In this document: in pieces, positions 32,965 through 45,400 of the stretch
Layout of the letters: each line of letters starts with the position of its first letter
Numbering within the stretch: position 1 is the first letter of the stretch
DNA from: Microglena sp. YARC
Taxonomy: Eukaryota; Chlorophyta; Chlorophyceae; Chlamydomonadales; Chlamydomonadaceae
Length of the DNA stretch: 64,000 bases
Assembly (NCBI GenBank): GCA_022414725.1
Contig: CM039462.1
Span: 100,838,481-100,902,480 of the forward strand
Reading direction: 5' to 3'
The notes under the pieces: generated by a model
What the model saw: the letters and a program-made list of their open reading frames with translations, nothing else
Database searches by the model: none
Told to the model about the DNA's origin: nothing
Made by a program: the position numbers and the translations under genes

Positions 32965-33368
32965 TGGTAGTTTAAGCCTTTTAATTTGCTCTTTCGTGCG
33001 TTTTTTTGGAGGTCACCTCCTGGACCAGGTTCTGAGGGGTATGTTGCCCAAACCCTCACTGTTATAAAACTGTCCTGCTGCCCCGGCGCTGTTCAGTCTC
33101 GGCATTGATTTTTTCTGAGTATGTAACTATATCCTCTCTCTCTCTCGCCCGTGGTAAAGCCACCACGGGCGGAGGACGCATTGTTGTCGAGCCTTTTAAT
33201 TTGCTCTTTTGTACGCTTTTTTTGAGGTCACCTCCTGGACCAGATTCTGAGGGGTATGTTGCCCTAACCCTCAGTCCCTCACTGTTATAAAACTGTCCAG
33301 CTGCCCCGGCGCTGTTCAGTCTCGGCATTGATTTTTTCTGAGTATGTAACTATATCCTCTCTCTCTCA
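32965..33368 (+). repeat. Direct duplication of about 180 bp
   Basis: Segments 32969-33140 and 33193-33362 are nearly identical. Both run from CCTTTTAATTTGCTCTTT through CACCTCCTGGACCAG-TTCTGAGGGG to GTATGTAACTATATCCTCTC. The second copy has two small changes. Three further short GC-rich units with TTCGAG-CCC and GGGCGG-GGTGT-TCCACTGC follow to 33560. Confidence 0.9.
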
Positions 33369-33904
33369 AAGCCACCGCCTGCGGGAGTTCGAGCCCCTCT
33401 GCCGGAAGACAGCGGGTGTCTCGAGTCCGTTCCCTCGGGGGCGGTGGTGTCTCCACTGCCAGGATAAGGGGCCATTGTAATCTTTCTTTTCCTTTTCCGC
33501 CACGGCGCCCGAAATTCGAGCGCCACTGCCTCGAGGGCGGGGGTGTTTCCACTGCAAGACAAGTGCCACTCGTAATCATTTTTTAAAAATCCGTTGCAGA
33601 CAAAACGTCAGAGGGTCCGTTCCGTCACAGACGCAGCTTAAGTGGGTTGGTTGTGACTCCTATGGGTCAGTTGCGGGTCAGGACACAGGCTATGCAATGG
33701 GTTCCGTCTCAGGAAGCAGGCTATGCAATGGGTTCCGTCTCAGGAAGGAGGCTATGAAATTGGTTGCGCCTCCGTAAGGAGACTATGAAATTGGTTCCGT
33801 CTCAGGAAGGAGGCGTCACAATTGATTCCGTCTCATGAAGGAGAGCTGGAGGTCCTCCTGCACAACCCTGGTTGCCATAGTCCCTCCTAGTGGTAACATA
33901 GCTT

Positions 33905-34085
33905 TTCTTTGCAGCAGCAGCTTCTAGGCAGCTCCCTGAGACAGCCACTAGGCCAAGCCCCTAGATGACAACAATACAGGAACGCTAGGTGTTTCAGCTT
34001 CAAGGTGCACGAGGTTGCAGCAGGTTTGGCTGACAAGCCAGTCCGGGAGCTGTCTAGAAGCTGCTGCTCGTAGCTGAAAATACAA
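33905..34085 (+). mobile_element. MITE, GGCAGCTTCTAGGCAGCTCC family, copy
   Basis: The left end GCAGCAGCTTCTAGGCAGCTCC and the right end GGGAGCTGTCTAGAAGCTGC...TCGTAGCTGAA are inverted repeats enclosing about 130 bp. Borders and target duplication are not clear. Confidence 0.65.
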
Positions 34086-34099
34086 GTTTTAAATAGTAC

Positions 34100-34205
34100 G
34101 CACGCCTCTTCCACGCCTCTTCCAGCCGATGGTGTCGAATTAAGGGAGCTGGTAGCCGGAGTATCCATACCTGGTGATGGGCAATCCATGTAGATGTCAG
34201 ACAGT
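34100..34205 (-). CDS. Possible last exon of the multicopper oxidase gene
   Basis: An acceptor ACAACACAG lies above 34205 and the frame that continues the AG-ended exon at 35057 is open: LSDIYMDCPSPGMDTPATSS, followed by a Ser/Thr/Gly stretch. The frame then runs into the MITE, so the true end is unknown. Phase agreement is the only support. It could equally be chance. Confidence 0.25.
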
Positions 34206-34315
34206 CTGTGTTGTGACTTGAATTGCACAATAGCGTATTTTTCTTTTTTTCCTTTTTCTTTTTATGTTCGTGATGCCCCCCTTTTTTCTCTTTTTTGTTT
34301 GTTCATGAAATCATG

Positions 34316-34515
34316 AAGCCACCCATCATATGATATGATGCCCCAGGCCAAAGTTACCTAGTAAGACCGCCGGCATCATATGATATCATATTGCCGACCC
34401 CTAATCGCTAGGCTTAAGTTACCATTTTTGTACAAAATCATATCATACAATTTGAATGATATCATATGTATCATACTGGCCTTTGGTCAACATCATATGA
34501 TTTGCTGGTCCCTAC
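34316..34515 (-). mobile_element. Diverged CGGCATATCATATGATG-family MITE(s)
   Basis: ATCATATGATATGATG, CGGCATCATATGATATCATATTGC and GTCAACATCATATGATTTGC blocks are present but rearranged. They suggest one element inserted into or deleted against another. Termini and target duplication are not clear. Confidence 0.6.
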
Positions 34516-35010
34516 ATTACTCATGTTGTCGACCCATACCTTGGTGAAAAGGTTGGTGCTGTACCCACACCCACACCCCACGCACCCACACAGAATCCTA
34601 CTGGTTTGCTGTAAAGCGTAATTCGCCTCTTCTGAACCCAGTCCTTGAAGGGGTTGGTGTTGTACCCACACCCATACAGAATCGTACTGGTTCACTACAG
34701 AGCGTATCTTCCCAAGCATACGCATTTGGAAGTAAGAGGGGTACCATTTTTAATGGGAAATTTGTTACCAGTACCCAATTGGATGGAGATTTGGCAAATT
34801 GCAAAAAGGATTCAATTGCATAACTAACCTGTTATAAACCCAGTCCTTGGAGAAGGGGTTGGTGTTGTACCCACACACACACACCACGCACCCCCACCCT
34901 GAACCACATAGAATCTTACTGGTTTGCTGAAGAGCTTAACCCACCTCTTCTGGACCCAGTTATTTGTGAAGGGTTAGGAGTTGTATCCCCCATACCACGC
35001 ACCCCCACCC
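34515..35010 (-). repeat. Donor-edge copies of oxidase exon m11 (four)
   Basis: Reading the minus strand, four units (about 34525, 34630, 34835 and 34945) contain the end of exon m11 (AACCCTTTCACCAAGGACTGG or a variant, with GTC-ATA-CA-G) and a following GTGGGTTAAG-like donor. They then share a CACACAGAATCCTACTGGTT block (plus-strand reading). They lie downstream of the exon. Confidence 0.85.
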
Positions 35011-35056
35011 TGCACCTACAAAGAATCCTACAGGTTCGCAGTATAGCTTAACCCAC

Positions 35057-35172
35057 CTGTTATCGACCCAGTCCTTGGTGAAAGGGTTGGTGTTGAAGAG
35101 GCACTTCTTGGGGCATTTGGGAAATCCCTTAGGCTGCTTGGTCCACTTGTCTACCGACTCAATCATGTAGAA
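35057..35172 (-). CDS. Oxidase exon m11
   Basis: One hundred and sixteen nt between TGTGTGCAG and GTGGGTTAAG. It encodes [20 protein letters not shown] then [18 protein letters not shown]. Joined to m10 it gives [13 protein letters not shown], parallel to the MGMGVVFAEGV-type ending of plant ascorbate oxidases. It ends in split phase, so at least one more exon follows. Confidence 0.8.
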
Positions 35173-38100
35173 CTGCACACATACGAGTTTTCCGAAACTT
35201 GAGGAAAGTTTGTGAACAGATCTGCGTCTCAATATTCATGGTGTGTACACAACAGTACTTCCCAAATTGAAAGCAAGACACTCATGCAGGGATGTTTTGA
35301 AGTATGTATGTGTAAGTATACTAGTATATTTAGGATTTAGGCTAAAGGAGCTTGCCCATCCCCTAACAATCAAGATGAACGCATGCATGAAGACCTCATA
35401 TTCTGGAAACTCAAATGATTTTTGACTATTATAATTGGGGTGGAAATATTTGCTAACCATTCTTCAAAAATATTATTAAGGTATGGGCAAACCATTCGTA
35501 CAACATACTCTTTACAAAAAATGCGAACCATTCACAGGGTGTGTGTGTGGGGGGGAACTACTAACCAAAATGACACCATCCTCCAACTGTGTAGATATCA
35601 TAGAGAGGGTGAATAATCCGGTTTTATTTCATAATTTGGCCCAGTATAAAATAATGGTCCAAGGAATGGTCTTCCAAAGTTTGGGGCTGGAGGGGGAAGG
35701 GGGGGAGGGGGGGGGGGGGAATCCAACAAATCAAAAAATCAGTTTTTTCCGAAAATGCATACAAAATATTATACACAATATTTGCCAACCATTCATGCAC
35801 ATATTACAAACAATATTGCTAACCATTTATACAAAAATTATAAACATTATTTGAAAACCATTCATGCACATAAACCAAACAATATTGCTAACCATTTATA
35901 CAAAAATTATAAACAATATTTGAAAACCATTCATGCACATATTACAAGCAATATCGTAACCATTCATACAAAAATTATAAACAATATTTGCAAACCATTC
36001 ATTGACTCACACATTGAGGGGTTTTAGTATATTACTCGAGAATTGCAACAAACACAACAAACAGCGCTAACACACCTTTGAATGTTGCTGGAAGAGACAG
36101 CCAAGGGAAAAGTCAGAAACACCGACGACGCAGCAAACACACACCACACCAACAAACAGTGTAAGCTACTCGGAGTAAAGCAGAGAACAGTGAATGACAG
36201 AAGGAGATGAGGAGTCAAATTGAACAGCTCGGGGCAGAAGGGTATGCGGAAAGAAGGACAAAAAGACAGGACAGAGAGACAAAATAGTGGTACAGATAGA
36301 CATAAGAATAGAAGGACAGAACGACAGGACAGAAGGATTCAAACAGAGAACAGCACAGGACAGAAGGATGTACGGATAGAAGGACAGAAAGACAAGACAT
36401 AGATAAAAATAGTATAATCGAGAACAGCACGGGACAGAAGGAAATTGGGATAGCAGGGCATAATAGAAGAACTTGAACATAGAACAGCGCAGAACAGAAG
36501 GATATACATACATAAAGACAGGACAGAAGGAGTCAAACAAAGAACAATGCAGGACAGATTGATATAATAACAAGAGGAGTCAAACAAAGAAGAGTGCAGG
36601 ACAGAGTGATATAATAACATGAGGAGTCAAAAAGGGGACAGTGCAGGACAGAGTGATATAATAACAAGAGGAGCCAAAAAGGGGACAGTGCAGGACAGAG
36701 TGATATAATAACAAGAGGGGTCAAAAAGGGGACAGTGCAGGACAGAGTGATATAATAACAAGAGGAGTCAAAAAGGGGACAGTGCAGGACAGATTGATAT
36801 AAGAACAGGAGGAGTCAAACAAAGAACAGTGCAGGGCGGAATGATATAATAACAGGAGTTGAACAGAGAACATTGAAAGACAGATTGATATAAATAGTCA
36901 AACAGAGACGTGCCCACCCCCTGTCCCATGATTTTGAGCCAGAGGAAGTGGCAGCATAGCCTGAACTAGCCTGAAATAGACTGAAAATAGACTACCATAG
37001 CCTGAGACATCCTGAAATAGACTACCATAGCCTGAAATGGCCTTACAACATGATTGATAGGAGGAGCAAAACAGAGAAGTTCCCACCCCATGTCCCATGA
37101 TATGGTGCCAAAGGATGTGGCAGCATAGCCTGAACTAGCCTGGAATAGCCAACCATAGCCTGAAATGGCCTTATACATAACAAGAGGAGTCAAACATAGA
37201 AGTACCCACCCCCATTCCCATGATATGGTGCCACAGGATGTGGCAATGGAAGGGCCAGATGCCGGGGTTCTCGGCAACAAATCGAATCACCGCATAACCG
37301 TCTTTGAAAAGGGTGACGGTGTCACGGTATGGAGGGTCCTCCAAGTTCAGAGCGCCCACCATGGTCACGTTCTTAGGGTCCCACATGCCACTGCCTTGTC
37401 CCAGAACTGCGCATGCATGGTGAGGGTGGAAAGTGGTGCTGTTGGGAATTGGTGCTGTTAGTTCTTAGGGTCAAACTGTCAACTGCCCTGTCCCAGAACT
37501 GCAGGTGCATGGTGAGGGTGGGAAGTGGTGCTGTTCTTAATTGGTGCTGTTAGTTCTCAGGGTCAAACTGGCGACTGCCTTGTCCCAGAACTGCGCGTGC
37601 ATGGTGAGGGTGGAAATAGGTGCTGTTGGAAATTGGTGCTGTTAGTTCTTAGGGTCAAACTGGCAACTGCCTTGTCCTAGAACTGCACGTGCATGATGAG
37701 GGTGGGAAGTGGTGCTGTTACCCTGTACCGTTCTTGGGCCAATAGGTATATCACTGATAACCCTTCAGGTTTACTTCACGTATACTATTTTGTATGGAAA
37801 TTGTTACGCCTTGCCACGGGGCGTGAGGTTGAAGGAACCTATCCCATCGCTTGCACTGTTTACATCCATCCATCCACCCATCTGTACATAGGTAGATAAA
37901 TAGTCTGAATGTCTTGAGAACTCACCCCAGAATCTGTGGCCATAAAACTCACTCCAGACCCCCCAACTCACTCCAGACCCCCCAACTCACTCCAGACCCC
38001 CAACTCAATCCAGACCCCCAACTCACTCTGTGGCCCCCCAACTCACTCCAGACCCCCCAACTCACTCCAGACCCCCCAACTCACTCTGTGGCCATGCAAC

Positions 38101-41100
38101 TCACCCCAGAATCTGATGCCATCTATATATATATATAGGTAGATAAGTCTGGATGTCTAGAACTTACCCCAGAATCTGTGGCCATCTATATATAGCTAGG
38201 TAGATAACTCACATCAGAATGTCTAGAGAACTTACCCCAGAATCTGTGGCCATGCAAGTGAATGGGATGCTGATCCATGGCAGTACGGACGCCACGGTAG
38301 TCTCCATTGAACGAGTCTGGTGGATTGTTTTGAATCACCACTTCCACAGTGTCACCGCTCTGAATCATGGCAAAGTCCATCCCAATGGTTGGGTACTCAG
38401 GCATATCCTTGCTCACATCCATGATCCTGCGTGAAACCATTTGTTTTTGTTGTTGTTAATTTTTATGTTTTTTTAGCGCGTGAAACCAGGGGGGGGGCAG
38501 AAAGACAGATTTTGGACCGCACCTTCGATATGGTGTCCGATTCAGTTGGGAGTTGGAATTGTGGACGTTTCATACAAAAAGAGGGGGGAAATAAAGTTGG
38601 CTAAAAGTTTTTTTACCCCCCCCCCCCCCTCCCAAAACCCAATTACCTCACCCTACCCCCCCTAAAATGGGGGTCATTCGAAAGATCTTTTAAAGCCCAT
38701 TTCAGTTATGCTCTTACATCTTTCATGGGATTACCCAAACGTGATTTATCGCGAAGTTAAGATTTGGGCCGCTTTGGTTGAAAAAAACTTTGGACCCCTC
38801 TAACTCTTGTACAACTTTATTTTTGGCTAAAAAAAAACTTTTTTTTTATGTAGTTTGAGGATAGGCTCTATCCAAAGCGAAGGTGCGGTACGGCAGCTTT
38901 TTTCTTGCCCCCCCCTCGCGTGAAACCATTTGTTTTTGTTGTTATTAATTTTTATGTTTTTTTAATGTGTGAAACCAGGAGGTAGCATCCTCCACGAAAA
39001 GTTGAGCGTAGCCGATCAATTTATTCTGAATATAGACTGTATATGACATAATTATTTTCTATTTATTGAACATGTTTACAGATTTTTCTGGGCATTTAAT
39101 TTAGGGGGGGGGGGGGGGGGGGGGGGTAGGGGGGGGGTCAGCACCCCTCAGGTTTTTTAGGCTATACGTCTGGAGCTTTTATTTTTTACTCCTGGTGAAC
39201 CCATGTCGTTTACCGCCCTCTATGTACAAGAAACTCGTCGGTTACACTGGCTGCAGAGTCATTTAACCTGAAGGGTTCGCAAAGACACAGGTTTATCTCT
39301 CGAGCATCCATGATCCTGCGTGAAACCATTTTTATGTTTGATTTAGTCGTTAGATTTTTACGTTTTATTAATGAGTGAAACCATGTGTTGTTTTTTCTTT
39401 TCTGTTGGGTTGTTTTGAATGACCACTCTTGAGCAGGGCCATGGCCATACTGATGATCGGGTACTCAGGCATATCCTTGCGCACGTCCTTGATCCTGTGT
39501 AAAACCATATGTTTTTTTAAATGTGGTAACAATTGTTTCTTCTTATTTCTGCTGGGTTGTTCTGAATGACCACTTCTACGGTATCGGCGCTCATTGATGG
39601 TAAAGGGCAGACCAATGCTGAGCTTTTTGTTTTGTTTCCACGTCTACAAATTCATGGCTACAAATTCCCCGGGGATGTTCACCCCCCTCTGTCCTTCTTC
39701 ATCGCAGAGTTTTTTCTGTTTCAGAAAGGGGATCTTCTGGTAGCGATCAGGAATTCGGTATCTATCAAGGTTGGGCTCCAGGTAGCGATATGTGTAGGCG
39801 GCCTGAAGGGCTGGCCCAGGGGTTTTGGGGGGCAGGGCCAAGATTCGAGTCTCATGGTAGCGGAAGGTTTGGCTACAACAGGGTCCCTTCTGGTAGCGTA
39901 TCAAACAAGTTCTATGCAGCGTCACAAGCGACGCTAAAAAATGGCTGAGAGTGATTGCAAAGGAGCGACAGGAGGCAACGGAAGTGAGTTAGTTATGAGA
40001 CTGTTGGCTGACATTTCAGGCTTAGTCTTGGTCAGAAAACGGGGCGACCCTGGGGGCTCTTGCCCCCTTAAAGAGGGGGCTCCGACAATAAGCTCTGGAA
40101 AAGGCCATACCAATAGATGGGTACTTGAAAATGTCTAGGGATTGGCATATCATATGATGTAGACCAAAGGCGAGTATGATACCATAGGATATCATACAAA
40201 TTGCATCATATGATTTGTATATAAATGCTAACTTTAGCCAAGCCATACTTCTGGCATCATATAATATCGTATTGCCGTTCCCTGGGCATATCCCATATAC
40301 ATATATGTACCCATACCCACATACATGGTATATATAAACCACATACATACACTAGTATACCCATGTAGCGAATCTTCTTCTTCTTCTTCTTCTTCTTCTT
40401 CTTCTTCTTCTTCTTCTTCTTCTTCTTCTTCTTCTTCTTCTTCTTCTTCTTCTTCTTCTTCTTCTATACATACTACATACATATACTAGTATACCCACAT
40501 AGCGATTTTCTTTTTCTTCTTCTGTACATACTACTTACATATACTAGAATACCCGATGCGAGTCTAAGTCTTCTTCTTACCTGATCATGCTCCCACCTCC
40601 AACGTCTTTGCTTATGTTCAAAGACTTCTGGCCGGTGCCGTAGTTAAGTCCAGGTTGCATCTTCTGAAGATAGTTAGGGTCGATCTGGATCTCCTGGCGT
40701 TTTGCCTTACACGTGGGAGTGACTGGGTTCATCACGTTGTTCATAGCTGCCCTAAGATTGGCAGGGTGGTGGGTGGTGGGTGATGGGTTGTGTGGTCGGG
40801 TGAGGTTGGGTGGGGTGGGGTTGGGATCGGTTGGGTTTGGTTGGGTTGGGTTGGGGTTGGGGTTGGGTTGGGGTTGGTGCTGGACAAATTGGGTTGTGGG
40901 TGATGTGTGTGGGGGGTGGGGGGGTAGGTGCTGGACAAACTGGCTGGTGGTGTGTGGTGTGTTTGAGTCAGTCAGTTAGGGTATTTCTTTTTATCTCTTG
41001 GCATTTAGCCCCACACAAGGAATGGCATGCTTGGGAGGTCAGCATGCGTCTATGTTTGCACACCACTGCAAATACAGGGGTTCTTCTTCACCCCTTCCTG

Positions 41101-42386
41101 CACCCCTCTCACCCATAAGGCACCCTTTTAAGCAAACTATCACGAGGGAGGTGTTGGATTCATCACGTTGTTCATAGCCCACCTAGGAATGGCATACTTG
41201 GGAGGTCAGCATGTGTTTGTGTTTGCACACCACAGCAAATACAGGGGGTCTTATGCACCCTTTCCTGCATCCCTCTCACCCAAAAGTAGGGGTCGGCTAT
41301 GTTATATAATATAAGTGAATAAATATTATTAAATAAGATTATATTATATTAGTCGGACGTACCGTCTCTATTATTGTGACACTATAATAATATTAGTTCA
41401 TATTAGTTTTTCTAATACTGATATTAGTTGCCGTTCCATACCCATAGGGCACCCCTTCCAGCCAAATAAAGGGTGCCAAAGAGGCAAAGATTTCGCCCTA
41501 AACTCGCACACCTGAGGGTCGCACAGTGGTCGCACCTGGGTCGCTGATTTGGCGACGGGTCCCACAAAACAACACAGCCAAAGACCCCCAAATTGGCAGT
41601 CCAAGTAAGCGTCCAGTACCGCAAGTTGGCATGTGTTTGTGTTCAAGAAATTCGTGCAGCTGATGACCCTGAATTTAAAATTCAAATTCGTGCAGCTGAA
41701 GACCCTGAATTCGAATATTTCTACACTAACAACCTCCTTCTGGCATACTACATTGTTTTCCCTCTGGACCCCAGAGACATTGGAATCTGCTATGACCTAC
41801 CGTCTAAGGGTATTGTATACCCACACCCGTATAACACACATCCACCCAACCCACACCCACCCAACTTCTAGCATAAGTCTAACATAACACCAGAGACATT
41901 GGAATCTGCTGTGACCTACCGTCCAGGGGTATTGTATACCCACACCTGTTTCAGTGTTATATATTGGTCTAGTGGTACCCCAAATTGCTGAAACGAAGCA
42001 GGGTCGGGGGGTCGATTCCCCCTACGGTAAACCTGAGTGTTGCAGGTCGTTGTCAACTGCGATGGCAGGATAGCTTGTCCTGTTGTGGTAGACCGTTCTC
42101 TGCCCGCTTACGACGGGCTCTCTTAATACCACACCCAACCAGGCGTTATCATTTCTTTATACCCACACCCACATAACACACATCCACCCAAACCACATCC
42201 ACCCAAACCACACCCACCCAACTTCTAGCATGGGTCTTGGTAAGACCAACATGAATTTTTGTTTCAAATCTGGAAGTTTATGTTTAGCTTTTTAGTTTCA
42301 GGCCTCCTCCAGGAACAGTGTTTTACAGCCTTTTCTAGCTTTTAGAGCCATTTATTTTGTGTGTGTGTTTGTGTGTGTGTTCGTGT

Positions 42387-42453
<67 letters not shown>

Positions 42454-45400
42454 GGGCTTTATAGCGGCAATTGGGGCCAAACGGGGTCAAAAGTAGCGAT
42501 CACTGTATATAACGGGGACAAATCCCTCGTGACCTACCGTCCAGGGGTAGCCAGATAAGCAAAAAATACTTGCCTGATAAAGAACAAATAAGTAGGGGCC
42601 GGCATGTCATATGACTTTTACCTAAGGCGAGGTTGATACCGGTATCATATGGTGTCATACAAATTACATCATATGATATTGTATATAAATGGTAACTCTA
42701 ACCTAGGCAGACTGCCATCATATTGGCGTTCCCTACAAATAAGTGGGCTTTTCAAGTGCGACTGACAGAGTTCAGGGGACGTGAGGAGACCAGGAACGAA
42801 GTGTTTAGACAACTGGACAGTTAAAAGAGCCTAGGGACGCCTCTTGAGAGAGGAGTCCTGACGGCAAACCCCGGAACCCTTAGGTTACGGGGAAGGACAG
42901 ACGCGATAGGTTGCGTAGCCAATAGGACAGGTAGAACCAACGAACAGCTAAAGCTGACACTCCACCTGTTCTAACTGTCAAGGAAATTATACTTTCAAAC
43001 CTTTAACAATAAACTTCGAAAAAGAAATCTGAAACTCAAAAGCAAGCAGAAAATAAATCTAAGAGAGAGAGACATCCTCAAGGGCGACACCGATACTTCC
43101 AATATCATTCTAAGATTTAACCAACCTAAATGTTCATCTAGGGAGGGGAAAGAGCGCAGAATAGTACCACACTCCACCTAACTGAAGCAACCTCTATTTA
43201 AGCCAATCAGGGCTAAAAGAGGTAAAACAGTTACTCAGACCTTGCAGGCTCCATCCTTGGACCACAGGTGTAACAATCCCAAAACCAGGTGCAATTTCTA
43301 CCCAAAAGAGGGGAAATCAAACAAAAATAATAATAATTCCAAACAGATCTACCAGCGAGGTAGTCATGACCAGAGACTCGAGGTAAAATCAACCCCCAAA
43401 ATCCAGTGCGACAGGTCTATACAAACTACATACCCATTCACCATCGCTACAGGATTGGAGTCGTACAACACTCGAGGTGAAGCAAGGGGCAGTAGACCTG
43501 AAGCAAATTAATATTCTGAAATCACCGCAGGTGGGCATCGAAACCCGCGACTCCCGCAGAGAGCACAAACCTGAACTGCAGAAAAATCACTGTAAATCAA
43601 TAAACCTAGGGCGAAGCTTGTACTTGACCAAACCAAGCATACCATTCATACTCCAAAAAACCTCTGCGGGGAGAGGCTTAGTGAAAGTATCAGCCAACTG
43701 CAAGGAGGTATGCACCTTAGTAACACCGATGCGCTGGCTTAGAACCAAATCCTTGATGTAGTGATGCATTATATCTATGTGTTTAGCCTTGCTTTCAAGC
43801 TTGTAGTCCTCTGTCCAGGACAGAGCTACCGTGGCATCACATTTGATAGTAATCAAGTGAACAGGCAATCCCAGGTCTACCCTAAGATGCTTGAGCCACT
43901 GAACTTCCCTCGCACAACCAGCCAAAGCTTGATACTCAGCTTCCCCAGTACTAACTGCAGGGGTGATTTGTCGCTTGGATACCCAATTGACAATTCCACC
44001 AGAAGCTAGAAAAGCAAGACCAGTTTGAGATCTCCTGTCCTCCGGATCCTCACCAAAAGATGCATCACTGTAAGCAAGGAGCTCAAATTTTGGGTCATGA
44101 GTGTAGGCAATACCAATATAAGTATGCTTGCGAAGGTACACCAGAACCCTCAGAGCTGCATTCCAGTGAGCCTGAGTAGGTGCTGCTGTGAATCTAGAAA
44201 AGTTGACTAACAGCAAAAGCAATATCAGGTCTTGTGCACGTGGACAAGTAGATGAGGCTACCAACCAGAGATGCGTACAAAGTGTTGTTAGGTAGAACAG
44301 GACTGCCAATGGCATGAACTGTAACTGACTTAGACACCATGGGCACCTCAGACGTAGCCTTCAACTTCTCTTCCCCTGCATTAAGCTTGAACCGCTCAAC
44401 CATCCCATTAATAGCATTATGCTGACTGAGTACAATCTTCACACACCGCCCCTCATCATCAAGGGTAACATTACAGTCCAAAGAGAGGAACTGTTCAGGT
44501 ACTCCCATTTCTGTAATAACCCACCCGTTATTACGCAAGATGGTAATAAGTGCATCATAGAGCACGAGCTCATCAACAGCAATCCAAAAGTCGTCGACAT
44601 ATGTCAGGACCCAGGACCACAGGCCATCAGCATCCAGGCGCACAAAAAGTGCTGGATCAGAGAGCGTCGGTCGGAAACCTGCAAGGCGAAGAACCTGCAG
44701 GACATTGTCATGCCAAGCTCTAGGGGCCTGCTTCAATCCATACAAGCTCTTCACAATGCGACAAACCAGGGGTTTTCCATTAGGCCCAACCTTGATGAAG
44801 CCGTCAGGCTGCCTCAAGTACAATTTGAGGTTGGGATCTATCACTCCATGAAGGAATGCAGTCTTCACATCAATTTGCCTGGAGAACATCTTACGATGAA
44901 CAACACCTGCAAGTAACACCCTCAAAGTCGCTTTAGAGGTGACCGGAGCAAAAGTCTGGTCGTACTCAATACCAGGACGCTGCATGTAACCTCTAGCCAC
45001 AAAACGCGCTTTGTAGCGCTCCACTCTTCCATCCTTACCCAACTTTTTAGTAAATAACCATCTGGCAGACATAAGTCTGTACTCATCCCCAGGATGAGGC
45101 TCCAGAATCCAAGTACCATGACCCTCGAGGGAAGCGATTTCATCTCTCATTGCTAGCTGCCACTCTTCCCTCTCAGGGTTATCGAGCGCTATAGCTTGAG
45201 CATAAGAAAGCTCACACTGGATGGAGATAAAAGCAGCACCAACTGGTTCTGGTACCTCTTCTGCAGAACCATCAACAGACGGGGATGGAGGGGATCGCTC
45301 CACGTCATCAGAAGTATCACCAGCAATAGAAGGAGAAGGGGAAGGAACTAAAACATCAGGAACCATAACATCTGGCACTGAAGGGTATCGCTTCAATACC

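Noticed and set aside
40234..40482. Poly-Glu frame on the minus strand
   Set aside because: It is the (CTT)n microsatellite inside an intron.
40581..40746. Alternative start of oxidase exon m8 at the GGGCAG acceptor
   Set aside because: It would join m6 directly, but exon m7 (50289-50391) fits the family and phase only with the CTTAG acceptor five bases upstream.
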